From: Candidatus Zixiibacteriota bacterium
GTDB lineage: Bacteria; Zixibacteria; MSB-5A5; GN15; FEB-12
Assembly: GCA_022571985.1 (NCBI GenBank)
Contig: JACZWU010000006.1
Coordinates: 1 to 64,000, forward strand
DNA: 64,000 nt
Reading direction: 5' to 3'
Both the position numbers and the translations under genes were made by a program. This document shows positions 8,188 through 16,758 of the stretch, one piece after another; position 1 is the stretch's first letter; every line of letters begins with the position of its first letter. A model generated the notes under the pieces. It was not told where the DNA came from. It searched no databases and worked only from the letters and a program-made list of their open reading frames with translations.

Positions 8188-10218
8188 ATGACTGCGGCCG
8201 GCTCCAACAGAAGCGAACTGATTGTAGTATTCTTAATTGCTCTGCTTTTTATTTCTGCCAGAATATTCGGAAGTGGTTTTTTCGGTGACAGCTGGTCTCT
8301 TGAGCAGTGGAGATTCCTGCCGATATGGTACAGCCTGGGCTGGCTGCTGTTTTTTGTAACGGCCACATCGCTGGTGTTTTTAAAAAGCGACCAGATTGCT
8401 TCATTTTTCAATTCCCGTCTGAAGATTATCTCAGGCCTGCTGTCTGTTATCTTAATAATAGTCTTGATGCAGTTTGATTCGGTGGTTCATGCCGGCGGCA
8501 ATCTGACTATTGCTCAATTCTCTCAGACTGAACACGTCATTCACAGATGGTATGAGTTCGGCAGCTCGGTTATAATTTTTCAGCTCTATCATCTCTATGA
8601 TTTCCTGGGAATGCAGGCCAACGAAGCCAGCTTTTACGCTCTCAAGACTTTCTTATTTATAACAGTAATCGTTTCCATGATTGGCACGCTGCTTTTGACA
8701 GCTGAACTCTCAAGCAGAGCCACACACCGCTTCTGGTATTTTTTAATAATATTTTTTGGTCCGCAATCGCTGGCCTTTTTCGGGCTGATAGGCAGCGAAC
8801 TTATAGTAATACCGGCAACAATCTGGTTCGGATTGTTTGCGGTCAGGACGTTCCGGCAAAGAAGTATTACGGCACTTGTCTCTGTCTGGATGATTTTTAT
8901 TGTCAGCGCAATACTTCACTATTCGGCAGCTATCCTTTTCCCGGCGGCTGTCTATGTTACGTTGAGACATTTTTTGCGTCCCACCAAATTTTCGAAGCTG
9001 TCTCTGTCGATATCGCTGCTGGCGACTTTTATGCTGGTGTTTTTTTATTACCTGTATGCCAGCTATGATTATGAGCTATCTTTCAAACTGCTGCATTTAA
9101 AAGGCACCAATCCATTTCTTTTTTACGGTCTGTTTTCACAAAGACATCTTGGCGATATGATGCAGATGTTGTTTTTGTTTTTCCCGCAAATCCTGCTGCT
9201 GATATTTTTAGGACTGAAAGCGAAAAGAGAAGGTAACAATGCTTTTGCCTTTGCTTTTTCCGGCGTAATTTTTCTGAGCGGTTTGATATTCGTGTTTATA
9301 GCCAACCCCTCAAATTCCGTACTAATGGAGCTGCCGGCATTTGCTGTATATTTTATGGCCGGCTCAATCTGGGCCTGCACAGCTCTTAAGACATCGGATG
9401 AAAAGCAGACCAACCCCACCCGGCTCCTGGCCTTAGTCGCTGTCTTGTCGATAGCTTTCTTGTTTTCATATTTGCCTGTCTATTCTAAGATTACTTTATC
9501 GGACAAATTCAGCTCCAGCTATTTTGATAAATTCCCCGCCTATTATACCAAGACAGGTCTGGCTTTCAGGGACGCTTACTTTCTAAAGAAAGACTTAGAT
9601 AATGCCAATAAGTGGGATATTGGCATGCGTATAAAATCGGCAGATTACTTAGCCTTCAGCGGCGCCAATAATCTGGTAGAAAAAGGAGAGTTCACACCTG
9701 CCCTGGAAGAACTATTCCGCCTGAAAACAAAGTATCCCACTTGGACTGAGCCAAGAATTTTAATTTCGGCAATATTGCAGCGACTGGGACAGTATAAGGA
9801 AGCCAAGGCGGAGATCGATACATTGCTGTTGCTACAGCCTTACAACAAAAATCACTATCATACTCTCTTTAATTATTTTTACAGTCAGCGTAATTATCTT
9901 CAGGCACTTGAGACCGCCGATAAGTCCCTGAAAATATTTCCTGAAGACAAGAAACTGCTGGTCGACAAAATGACCGCCTTATTCTATACCAGAGACGATA
10001 CAGTCGCCGACTCATTAGCCAGGGAAATTATCAGAATTGACTCACTGCTGCCCTACCCTTATATGTTCAGAGGACTTATAATGGAACAAAGAAAAAACTT
10101 TGCGGGGGCTAAAAGAAATTATCAGAAGTTTATAAAATTGTTGCCGGACAGCCCTGATACGCCTGCCATTCGTAAGAAGCTAAACGATCTTATCTTAAAG
10201 GAAAATGAGACAGAATAA
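8188..10218 (+). CDS. polytopic membrane protein with C-terminal TPR domain
   Basis: The 676-residue protein has roughly 11-12 hydrophobic helices in its first 425 residues. A soluble region (about 440-676) contains three or four TPR-like repeats (for example EPRILISAILQRLGQYKEAKAEIDTLL and YPYMFRGLIMEQRKNFAGAKRNYQKFI). The membrane half resembles polytopic GT-C or O-antigen-ligase-like proteins in general layout, but I find no diagnostic Asp motif, so no reaction is assigned. It is the last gene of the dnaX transcript, 11 nt after recR. Gene 44132-46030 has the same membrane-plus-TPR design and may be a distant functional analogue. Confidence 0.8.
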   Translation: MTAAGSNRSELIVVFLIALLFISARIFGSGFFGDSWSLEQWRFLPIWYSLGWLLFFVTATSLVFLKSDQIASFFNSRLKIISGLLSVILIIVLMQFDSVVHAGGNLTIAQFSQTEHVIHRWYEFGSSVIIFQLYHLYDFLGMQANEASFYALKTFLFITVIVSMIGTLLLTAELSSRATHRFWYFLIIFFGPQSLAFFGLIGSELIVIPATIWFGLFAVRTFRQRSITALVSVWMIFIVSAILHYSAAILFPAAVYVTLRHFLRPTKFSKLSLSISLLATFMLVFFYYLYASYDYELSFKLLHLKGTNPFLFYGLFSQRHLGDMMQMLFLFFPQILLLIFLGLKAKREGNNAFAFAFSGVIFLSGLIFVFIANPSNSVLMELPAFAVYFMAGSIWACTALKTSDEKQTNPTRLLALVAVLSIAFLFSYLPVYSKITLSDKFSSSYFDKFPAYYTKTGLAFRDAYFLKKDLDNANKWDIGMRIKSADYLAFSGANNLVEKGEFTPALEELFRLKTKYPTWTEPRILISAILQRLGQYKEAKAEIDTLLLLQPYNKNHYHTLFNYFYSQRNYLQALETADKSLKIFPEDKKLLVDKMTALFYTRDDTVADSLAREIIRIDSLLPYPYMFRGLIMEQRKNFAGAKRNYQKFIKLLPDSPDTPAIRKKLNDLILKENETE

Positions 10219-10225
10219 AACTGTG

Positions 10226-11284
10226 TTAAAGTCTCTCTCTCCAGGGCTCTTCTGCCAGTTCTTCTCTTTCTTCGGTCGGTTCTTTTAGGCGGACGATATT
10301 TGAATCAATCTCCCGGAGTTCAAGGCGGGCTTTGCCTAAGCTGGCCACAAGGTTTCGTACCGAGCCGTCCATTCGTTCATGGCTGCGGGAAAGTTTGATA
10401 ACTGATTCCGAAATGTTATTAACACACGACGACAGCTGCCTGCCCTGATTTACCAGACCGATCTCCAAATAGACAGACAATAGTGCTGCCAAAAACGCAT
10501 AGAGATGACCGGGAGAACTTGGTATTACTTTTTTCGAAAGTGCGTAATCAAAAACTGTCTGCTCGGCCGAAATAAACTGATAATAAATTGCTTCGGCAGG
10601 AATATACATTACCGCAATTTCCAGAGTTTCTTCTTCAGGCCTTATGTAGCGTGAACTGATATCATCAACATGTTTTTTCAGCGATTTACTGAACTCTTTG
10701 TGATACGATTCATTGTCGGGATTATCCATATGCCTGTTAAATGATTCCAGCGGAAATTTTGAATCTATGGCCAGAAGTTTTGAACCAATCTTTATGACGG
10801 CATCAACTGTCTGACCTGATGGAAACTTATGCTGTAAATTAAAATGTGCCCGGGGTAAAATCTGAGTCAGAATGTTTTCTAAAAATGTTTCACCAAGCTG
10901 CCCTCTTAGTTTTGGCGGCTTCAAAAGATCAGAGAGCGACTGGATATTCTGGCCTATGCTTTCGATATTTTTTGCCTGAATTTCCAGCTCGCCTAATTTT
11001 GTCTTTATCTCGCCGAATACCGCAACTTTCTGGTCCAGTGAACGATTCCCCTCGGCCAGCCGCTCATTTACTATCTTATTGGCCTGGTCAATCGAATTTC
11101 TAAGTGTAAGCATGCCTTCCATCTGCTTGGCGACCAGCTCGGCTGAGAGAGTCTGAAAAGCCTGTTTTAATTCAGACTCAGATGACTTCTTGCTGCTGAC
11201 AGCCTGAAAAATCAGCCAGATGACCACAGCTGCCAAAAAAGTGCCTGCGATGACTAAGACTATGAGTAAGCCGTTTGATTCCAA
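10226..11284 (-). CDS. rmuC: DNA recombination protein RmuC homologue
   Basis: The 352-residue protein has an N-terminal membrane helix (about residues 6-27), a coiled coil (about 33-110), then the RmuC nuclease-like domain. In that domain, GQTVDAVIKIGSKLLAIDSKFPLE (about 152-175) supplies the DAVI...DSK motif of the PD-(D/E)xK fold. The family limits recombination between inverted repeats; here it would be anchored at the inner membrane. It is shorter than E. coli RmuC (about 475) because the coiled coil is short. It converges with the dnaX operon (7 nt apart) and lies 15 nt downstream of the peptidase gene on its own strand. Confidence 0.9.
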   Translation of the reverse strand: MESNGLLIVLVIAGTFLAAVVIWLIFQAVSSKKSSESELKQAFQTLSAELVAKQMEGMLTLRNSIDQANKIVNERLAEGNRSLDQKVAVFGEIKTKLGELEIQAKNIESIGQNIQSLSDLLKPPKLRGQLGETFLENILTQILPRAHFNLQHKFPSGQTVDAVIKIGSKLLAIDSKFPLESFNRHMDNPDNESYHKEFSKSLKKHVDDISSRYIRPEEETLEIAVMYIPAEAIYYQFISAEQTVFDYALSKKVIPSSPGHLYAFLAALLSVYLEIGLVNQGRQLSSCVNNISESVIKLSRSHERMDGSVRNLVASLGKARLELREIDSNIVRLKEPTEEREELAEEPWRERL

Positions 11285-11299
11285 GTTTAGTTCTTTCTG

Positions 11300-12883
11300 C
11301 TATTGAGCAATAAATTTATAATCATTATTTGAAGGAAAGACCCCGTTGGTCAAGCTTTTTTTGAAACGGAAAGCCAGCTTGTGATTTTCCTCATTATAGT
11401 AATCAGGAGATGGTGTCAGGCTGTTGATAATTTTCCCCAGCAGATGGCTGGTAGCATAGTCATATACACCAGCTTCATTAGTATCGAAACGTATGGCATA
11501 GCGATAGTCGCCCAATTTTTCGCCATCCGGAAAATGTTGTGAAAACATGACCGAAGCAGCTTCTTTCAATTTCTCATCCCGCCCAAAAAATATGGTTCCT
11601 GTGCTGCCAGCTTTCCTGGTGTCGATTTCAAAAATTAGCCAGTCATCAGTTTCTTTAACTTCAATTCCATTGGCCGATACGATAACGCTGCCGGATTCGA
11701 CAGTCCCCGGGCGCCCCAGCTGGTGCTTGAGCTGCAGCTCTGATATATATTCGTCAAAGATTTTATCAAATTTGTCCCAGTCGCTGATATGAAGCACTCT
11801 CAGCACTCTGGCTTTGACTGAATCAACCGGCATAGCTGAAACTTGCTCAAAACTCCCCGACATTTTTCGATATAAAGCAAGGTAGCGGGTATAACCAATC
11901 CTTTCGATAAGAAACCGTGTAAAAATTCCTGCCAGAGGATAAGCCAGGTCGGACTCGGCATTGCTCTTAAAACTGCTATAGGCCAGAAGTGAATCCAGCG
12001 TAGTAATGCCCTCCTTATATAGAAAAATACCCAGAGGAGACAATGCCGCCGTAGATTTCCCCCAGCGCCCGCCCATATACACCGCCAGGCCTTCTTCGTA
12101 AAGAGGATGTACAAAAAGCGGTAGATTGCGCAGCTTGTAGTCTGTCAGCAGGTGAACAATCTCATGATAGTGCGGGAAAAAGGCACTTATTATATCGCTT
12201 GAAGCTTTATCATAGAGCCCTTTGGTTCTGCGCCCGGTTATAGTTTTAACAGTTTCATCGGAGTCGCAGTAGAAATATTCTATTTTGACAGATTGCAGAT
12301 GCCGAATATCGTAGTCGCCAAATCCCAGCGAGTCTATCATTCTCTCCACAAATTTATCCGCTTCTTCCAGATTGATCGGATTGATATATTTTTGAATGTC
12401 AGGATGAACATGTATTCTAAGATATTCGGTTTCCAATACCGGCCAGTCCTTAGAATAAATATCCTGAGGATAAGTCAGCCAGTAGTTGCGTCCGTCAAAT
12501 TCGGCATAATAGGTATATTCAATTTTTTTTCCTTCGACGATTGCAGAATATTTGAGTGTTTGATAAGCTCCATCAAACAAGTCTTCGTAACTCTTAACCG
12601 GAGGCTGCAGATAATGACGCATCAGTTCCAGATTCTGAACGATTGGAGAAGCAGCATCTGATTTCAAGGGGATATCAGCATACTTAATTCCAAAACGGGT
12701 AGATCTTTCCTGTGCCGCCTGGGTCCAGATTAAACCGGCCGACTCATTGTTTCCGGTCACCAGCAGTTCAAAATAGGCTGTAATAGTTGGTATGCCGGAG
12801 CTGACCTGGGCCTCAGCAGCTGACCCTATCAGAATTGAAAAACAGAAAGTTACTAGAAAACGCCTATGCCTGCCAAATATCAT
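11300..12883 (-). CDS. secreted gluzincin-like metallopeptidase (peptidase MA-like)
   Basis: The 527-residue protein starts with a signal peptide (about 1-25, ending AEAQ). HEIVH at residues 240-244, preceded by FFPHY, is an HExxH zinc motif. A YEEGLAVYMGG about 23 residues later supplies the third ligand Glu in the pattern of MA-like gluzincins. N-terminal 160 residues form a separate domain and the last 130 are beta-rich. It probably acts in the periplasm or outside; substrate is unknown. It is 15 nt upstream of rmuC on the same strand, so the two may share a transcript although no functional link is obvious. Confidence 0.75.
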   Translation of the reverse strand: MIFGRHRRFLVTFCFSILIGSAAEAQVSSGIPTITAYFELLVTGNNESAGLIWTQAAQERSTRFGIKYADIPLKSDAASPIVQNLELMRHYLQPPVKSYEDLFDGAYQTLKYSAIVEGKKIEYTYYAEFDGRNYWLTYPQDIYSKDWPVLETEYLRIHVHPDIQKYINPINLEEADKFVERMIDSLGFGDYDIRHLQSVKIEYFYCDSDETVKTITGRRTKGLYDKASSDIISAFFPHYHEIVHLLTDYKLRNLPLFVHPLYEEGLAVYMGGRWGKSTAALSPLGIFLYKEGITTLDSLLAYSSFKSNAESDLAYPLAGIFTRFLIERIGYTRYLALYRKMSGSFEQVSAMPVDSVKARVLRVLHISDWDKFDKIFDEYISELQLKHQLGRPGTVESGSVIVSANGIEVKETDDWLIFEIDTRKAGSTGTIFFGRDEKLKEAASVMFSQHFPDGEKLGDYRYAIRFDTNEAGVYDYATSHLLGKIINSLTPSPDYYNEENHKLAFRFKKSLTNGVFPSNNDYKFIAQ

Positions 12884-12953
12884 TTAAATTCTCCGGTTTA
12901 AATTTCATGGGATAATATATATTCTATTTTACATTTAATGTCTACTAATGGCC

Positions 12954-12982
12954 AAAAAAAAGGCCGCTAATGCGGCCTTTTT
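12954..12982 (-). terminator. intrinsic terminator of the first outer-membrane module
   Basis: A perfect 11-bp stem AAAAAGGCCGC / GCGGCCTTTTT with loop TAAT is followed on the minus strand by eight T. It closes the operon 19431-13006. The flanking A and T runs could also work on the plus strand. Confidence 0.9.
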
Positions 12983-13005
12983 GAAGTCAATACAGATAGT
13001 TTTTA

Positions 13006-14007
13006 TTAAAAAGTGAAGCCTACAGAAAAGCGGTGAGTAGACTGCAATCTTCCAAAATCCTGCCAGGCATAATCTATGATAATTTTGGTATCGTTTGAGA
13101 TGTTAGTAGTCATGCCGCCGCCGAAAGTTAAGCCCTGTTCCTCATAATTTATCTTGTAGCCGGAGCGCAGGAAGAACTTGTCGGCATAAGCATACTCAAA
13201 ACCCATGGCGCCTTGCTGCGAAAAATCGTTGGGATGTTTTAGCTCCGTTGCTACGGTGAGAATGCTGTTATCCCCAAAATCAAAATCATAAGCCGCACCA
13301 AAACGGAAAGTTAAGGGAAGGTCATAAGGCGTAGTTTTCAGTTCCGCCCCTACCTCGTTATTGGCGCCGCTGCCGTCAAGCGGGTCGTAGCCGACAGTTA
13401 AGTCCGGGCCTGTAAATTTAAGCTCCGGTCCCATATTGGTAATACTCATGCCCAGGCGGAAGCTCTTGAAGCCGGTATAAAGCAGTGTTCCAAAATCAAA
13501 GGCAAAGCCCTGCGAGCTTTCGTTATATATTCTTTCACCAATATACTTGGCCGTCACCCCGAACGAAAACCTGGTGGTCAAATGTTTGGCAAAGGTAATT
13601 CCAACGGCATATGATGAAGCTGAAAATGTTTCACCGGTACCGCCCTGTTCGGCAAAGGTAGTAACTTCCTGGTCGCCCATCGACAGCATAGTCGCAGAAA
13701 TTCCGAATACTCCCACGTCTTCAAAATTTTTGGCGAAAGCAAAATAATTCAATTTGATATCCAGCAACCAGTCAACATTCGTAAAGCTGATTGACGATTG
13801 CTCGATCTCGCTGAGCCCGGCCGGATTCCAGTACATACTGTAAACATCGTTTACTACGGCCGTAGAGGCTTCACCAAGCCCCTGATAACGGGAGCCAACA
13901 CCAATCTTCAGGAACTGGGCACCGCTGGCGCCAATTCGCGCATCGCTGGCGGCTGCACTCATGGCAAGCATTATGACAACAACAATTATGACAAGCAGGC
14001 GTTTCAC
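13006..14007 (-). CDS. PorV/PorQ-family outer membrane barrel, module 1
   Basis: The GTG at 14007 is taken as start because GAGG lies 6 nt upstream; a TTG six bases earlier would have no spacing. A signal peptide (about 1-22) is followed by GAQFLKIGVGSRYQGLGEASTAVVNDVYSMYWNPAGL. That is the hallmark N-terminus of the PorV/PorQ (UPF0164) group, FadL-like 14-strand barrels. In Bacteroidetes PorV shuttles type IX secretion cargo at the outer membrane. Here it is the third gene after a TonB-dependent receptor and a surface protein with a sorting domain, 9 nt after the latter. Its counterpart in module 2 is 43042-44037. Confidence 0.9.
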   Translation of the reverse strand: MKRLLVIIVVVIMLAMSAAASDARIGASGAQFLKIGVGSRYQGLGEASTAVVNDVYSMYWNPAGLSEIEQSSISFTNVDWLLDIKLNYFAFAKNFEDVGVFGISATMLSMGDQEVTTFAEQGGTGETFSASSYAVGITFAKHLTTRFSFGVTAKYIGERIYNESSQGFAFDFGTLLYTGFKSFRLGMSITNMGPELKFTGPDLTVGYDPLDGSGANNEVGAELKTTPYDLPLTFRFGAAYDFDFGDNSILTVATELKHPNDFSQQGAMGFEYAYADKFFLRSGYKINYEEQGLTFGGGMTTNISNDTKIIIDYAWQDFGRLQSTHRFSVGFTF

Positions 14008-14016
14008 TTTCAACCT

Positions 14017-16743
14017 CTACTTAATTATGGCAAACCGGCCCATATGTTCTCCGAAAGGAGACTCTACATGGAATATGTAAGTCCCGGAAGCTATCTGCTG
14101 ACGGCTGGTAGACATCAAATTCCATCTCTCCGAGCCGGTGTTATCGTTATGTACCAGAGTTTGTACTAAGCCCCCCGACAAATTGTAAATGCGGATAGTG
14201 CACTCTTCCGGTAAATTCTGAAACTCAAGTACAGACTCGCCTTCAGCTATCTCAACCATGGCCGAGTACTGGGCTATGTACGGATTAGGAACTACTCTGA
14301 TATCATCCAATTCATTGGCAGCGGCGGCGGCATTAATTCCGTCGGCTACAAAAGTGAAATTATCTGATGAGTTATTCAGCGGTGCTCCCTGTATTTCAAA
14401 GACATCGCCAACCGAAGGATTATACAATGTATCATCAAAGGCAAACAACCAGCCGTAATTATTCGGGAAGGCAAACGAAGTCACCGATGTAACCGAATCA
14501 TAGGGATAGTTTACAATCGCAAGCAAGTCATATGGGTCCCAGATTCCGTTGTCATCAAAATCATATACCGCCAAAGAGATTCTTTCGTTGCTGGTTGTAT
14601 TCCAGGCTTCAAAAGTCACCCAGAAAACTGAGTCACTACCGAAAAAGCCATCCAATACCCAGTTGGCTCTGGTAGAATCACCTGTATATCTTAATTCAAA
14701 GGTTGAGCTGAAATGCTGATTGCCAAAAATATCATTGTCATCACCGGTAAAGGCCGGCAGGGTTGGTCCGTAAAACGCTCCCATGACCAAATTGGTGTCG
14801 GTACCACCCAGTAAAGTTTGTCCCCAGCCACGTGGGTTATGGTCGCCGTCACGTACTACAACTCTCATTCCCTCGGCAACCTCATAAAGTCCGGGATCGC
14901 CGGTTGTCTTCGTTTGATTGGCTAAAACGGTATCGTTAGTGGTCATGTTTATCAGATGCCAGTAAGTCTTTTCGGGTCTGTCTTCGAATACAACCTGATA
15001 TTCTGAACCGCTAAGAGCGTCAATATCAAAAATAAGAGGTGAGACAGAACCATCGGAAGGCAGACCCGTTCCGCTATAGTTGTGTTCCACAGTACTGACA
15101 GCATCAAAGAATCCAGCCGGGTCGGTAGTTGGCGTAACACTGATAACATTCAGATTAATTTCCGGCTGGCCAAAACCAGACTGCAGCGGATCAACGCCGG
15201 TGACAGTATCCCCCTCGTCAAAGGCAGCTAAGCAGTACCAGTATTCGACACCGTTAAAAAGACCTGTATCTATGTATGAATGCTGTATGGGGTCGCCGGG
15301 ATTTAAGACAGTGTACATAGAGAGCGGTGAATAATCCAAAGTAAGGCAGCTGTTGCCGGTATTATAATTAGTAACTCCCCAGGTTTTGCCCTGATTATCA
15401 CTTCTATAAAGCTTATAGCCGACAAAATCCTGAATTCCGGTCAGCGGATCAGTGCTAACTTCGGCTGTGTCATTCCAGAACAGATAAATTTTTTCATCGC
15501 CAGCACGAGCGCTGATAAGCGGCGTAGCAGGTGGTTGCGGTCCGATAAAGTTGGCGTCATATAAGGACTGTGCCAGCGAAGCATTATCCCTGAAATCTGC
15601 TTCGTCTGCACCGGCGATAATGGCATAGACTACCCGTACGGTTTGTCCCGGGGTCATCGAAATACCGTTTACACACTGGATATAAAACTGATCTGTCGGC
15701 GGCAGCGAAACATCAAACTGCGTGCTGTTTATCATGGCATAACGACCGGGGTCGCTATTCGGCAGAAAAGCCCAGTCATCAGTACGAAATGCTGTCATGC
15801 CGATATTATTGGGAGTCTCCAGAAGCTTTGTACCTAAAATGCCTGTCTGGGTAGTTGGTCCCCAGCCGGGATCGACACCTATGTTGTCATAAATCCAAGC
15901 CAAATTTTCCAGCGAATCAAAGGCTACCAAATCCTCAAGCCTGCCGTTTTCTCCGCTTCCGTCCGGTCCGCCTACATCTATGTCAATATAAAGCCCAAAA
16001 GCCAGGCTGTCGTAAGTCGTTGATGAAGTGTTTGTAATTTCCAAAAGTACAAACATGAAATCTTCGTTATAACAGTAGTTCCACTGCAGTATGGTATGAG
16101 TCAGTTCAAGTCCGAGTACCGAAATTCCGCTGGCAGCATCACCCAGCCGGTAATGAGAATCCTGAAGTGAAGTTGGCCCACCCGGGAAAAAACTCGCTGA
16201 AAGGGAATTATAAACTGTGTTGTAAACATAACTGTTCGAGTCGGCATCCCAGATTCTCCAGCCGCTGGCAGGATTGCCAAAGCCAAAACCGACTGTATCT
16301 GACGGATCATAAGACAAATAACGACTGGTATCTGTTGACAGGAGAATTTGATAGGGATTGGCAGCTGTCGAATCTGTCTCAAGAGCCTGAAAATCATCAT
16401 ATGAGTTTGCTACAATTGTGTCACCAGCTAAGTTAACTCCACCGATCCAATAGCGTACTTCGGCTAGATAGTCATGCCCGGAACCACGCGGCCATTCCCC
16501 AGAAGGCAGACCAAAAAACATATAGCCGCCAATATAACCCCAATTATCAACTGTGGTGGCAATGTTACCAACATTATGTATTATCTGGTCAACAGTCGAG
16601 GGCTGAGGAGCCAGCTGCGGACCGTTGCTTCCAGTTGGAGGATCCGGCTGATAGATCGGTCTGGAGAAAGCTGCTGTGCCCAGTGCCAGAACTAACACTA
16701 AACTTATTTGAAAAATTCTGATATTTTTTCCTGTCTGTAGCAT
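14017..16743 (-). CDS. large surface protein with Por/FlgD-like C-terminal sorting domain, module 1
   Basis: About 908 residues. The ATG at 16743 has GGAG 9 nt upstream and begins a signal peptide; an earlier TTG is less likely. The body is rich in Asp, Asn, Gly, Thr and Tyr, with beta-sandwich segments including an FN3-like block near residues 400-520 (PPATPLISARAGDEKIYLFW). The last 95 residues (VVPNPY..., then RIYNLSGGLVQTL, W-N-L..., IASGTYIFHVES) are a type IX/FlgD-Ig-like C-terminal sorting domain. It is probably exported to the surface. It sits 15 nt after the TonB receptor and before a PorV-like barrel. The ligand is unknown. Module 2 has an analogue at 39784-43023. Confidence 0.85.
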   Translation of the reverse strand: MLQTGKNIRIFQISLVLVLALGTAAFSRPIYQPDPPTGSNGPQLAPQPSTVDQIIHNVGNIATTVDNWGYIGGYMFFGLPSGEWPRGSGHDYLAEVRYWIGGVNLAGDTIVANSYDDFQALETDSTAANPYQILLSTDTSRYLSYDPSDTVGFGFGNPASGWRIWDADSNSYVYNTVYNSLSASFFPGGPTSLQDSHYRLGDAASGISVLGLELTHTILQWNYCYNEDFMFVLLEITNTSSTTYDSLAFGLYIDIDVGGPDGSGENGRLEDLVAFDSLENLAWIYDNIGVDPGWGPTTQTGILGTKLLETPNNIGMTAFRTDDWAFLPNSDPGRYAMINSTQFDVSLPPTDQFYIQCVNGISMTPGQTVRVVYAIIAGADEADFRDNASLAQSLYDANFIGPQPPATPLISARAGDEKIYLFWNDTAEVSTDPLTGIQDFVGYKLYRSDNQGKTWGVTNYNTGNSCLTLDYSPLSMYTVLNPGDPIQHSYIDTGLFNGVEYWYCLAAFDEGDTVTGVDPLQSGFGQPEINLNVISVTPTTDPAGFFDAVSTVEHNYSGTGLPSDGSVSPLIFDIDALSGSEYQVVFEDRPEKTYWHLINMTTNDTVLANQTKTTGDPGLYEVAEGMRVVVRDGDHNPRGWGQTLLGGTDTNLVMGAFYGPTLPAFTGDDNDIFGNQHFSSTFELRYTGDSTRANWVLDGFFGSDSVFWVTFEAWNTTSNERISLAVYDFDDNGIWDPYDLLAIVNYPYDSVTSVTSFAFPNNYGWLFAFDDTLYNPSVGDVFEIQGAPLNNSSDNFTFVADGINAAAAANELDDIRVVPNPYIAQYSAMVEIAEGESVLEFQNLPEECTIRIYNLSGGLVQTLVHNDNTGSERWNLMSTSRQQIASGTYIFHVESPFGEHMGRFAIIK

Positions 16744-16758
16744 CTGCTTTAACTCCAA

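Noticed and set aside
11300-12883. Functional link between RmuC and the secreted peptidase
   Set aside because: They are only 15 nt apart but differ in compartment and known role, so adjacency alone is weak evidence.
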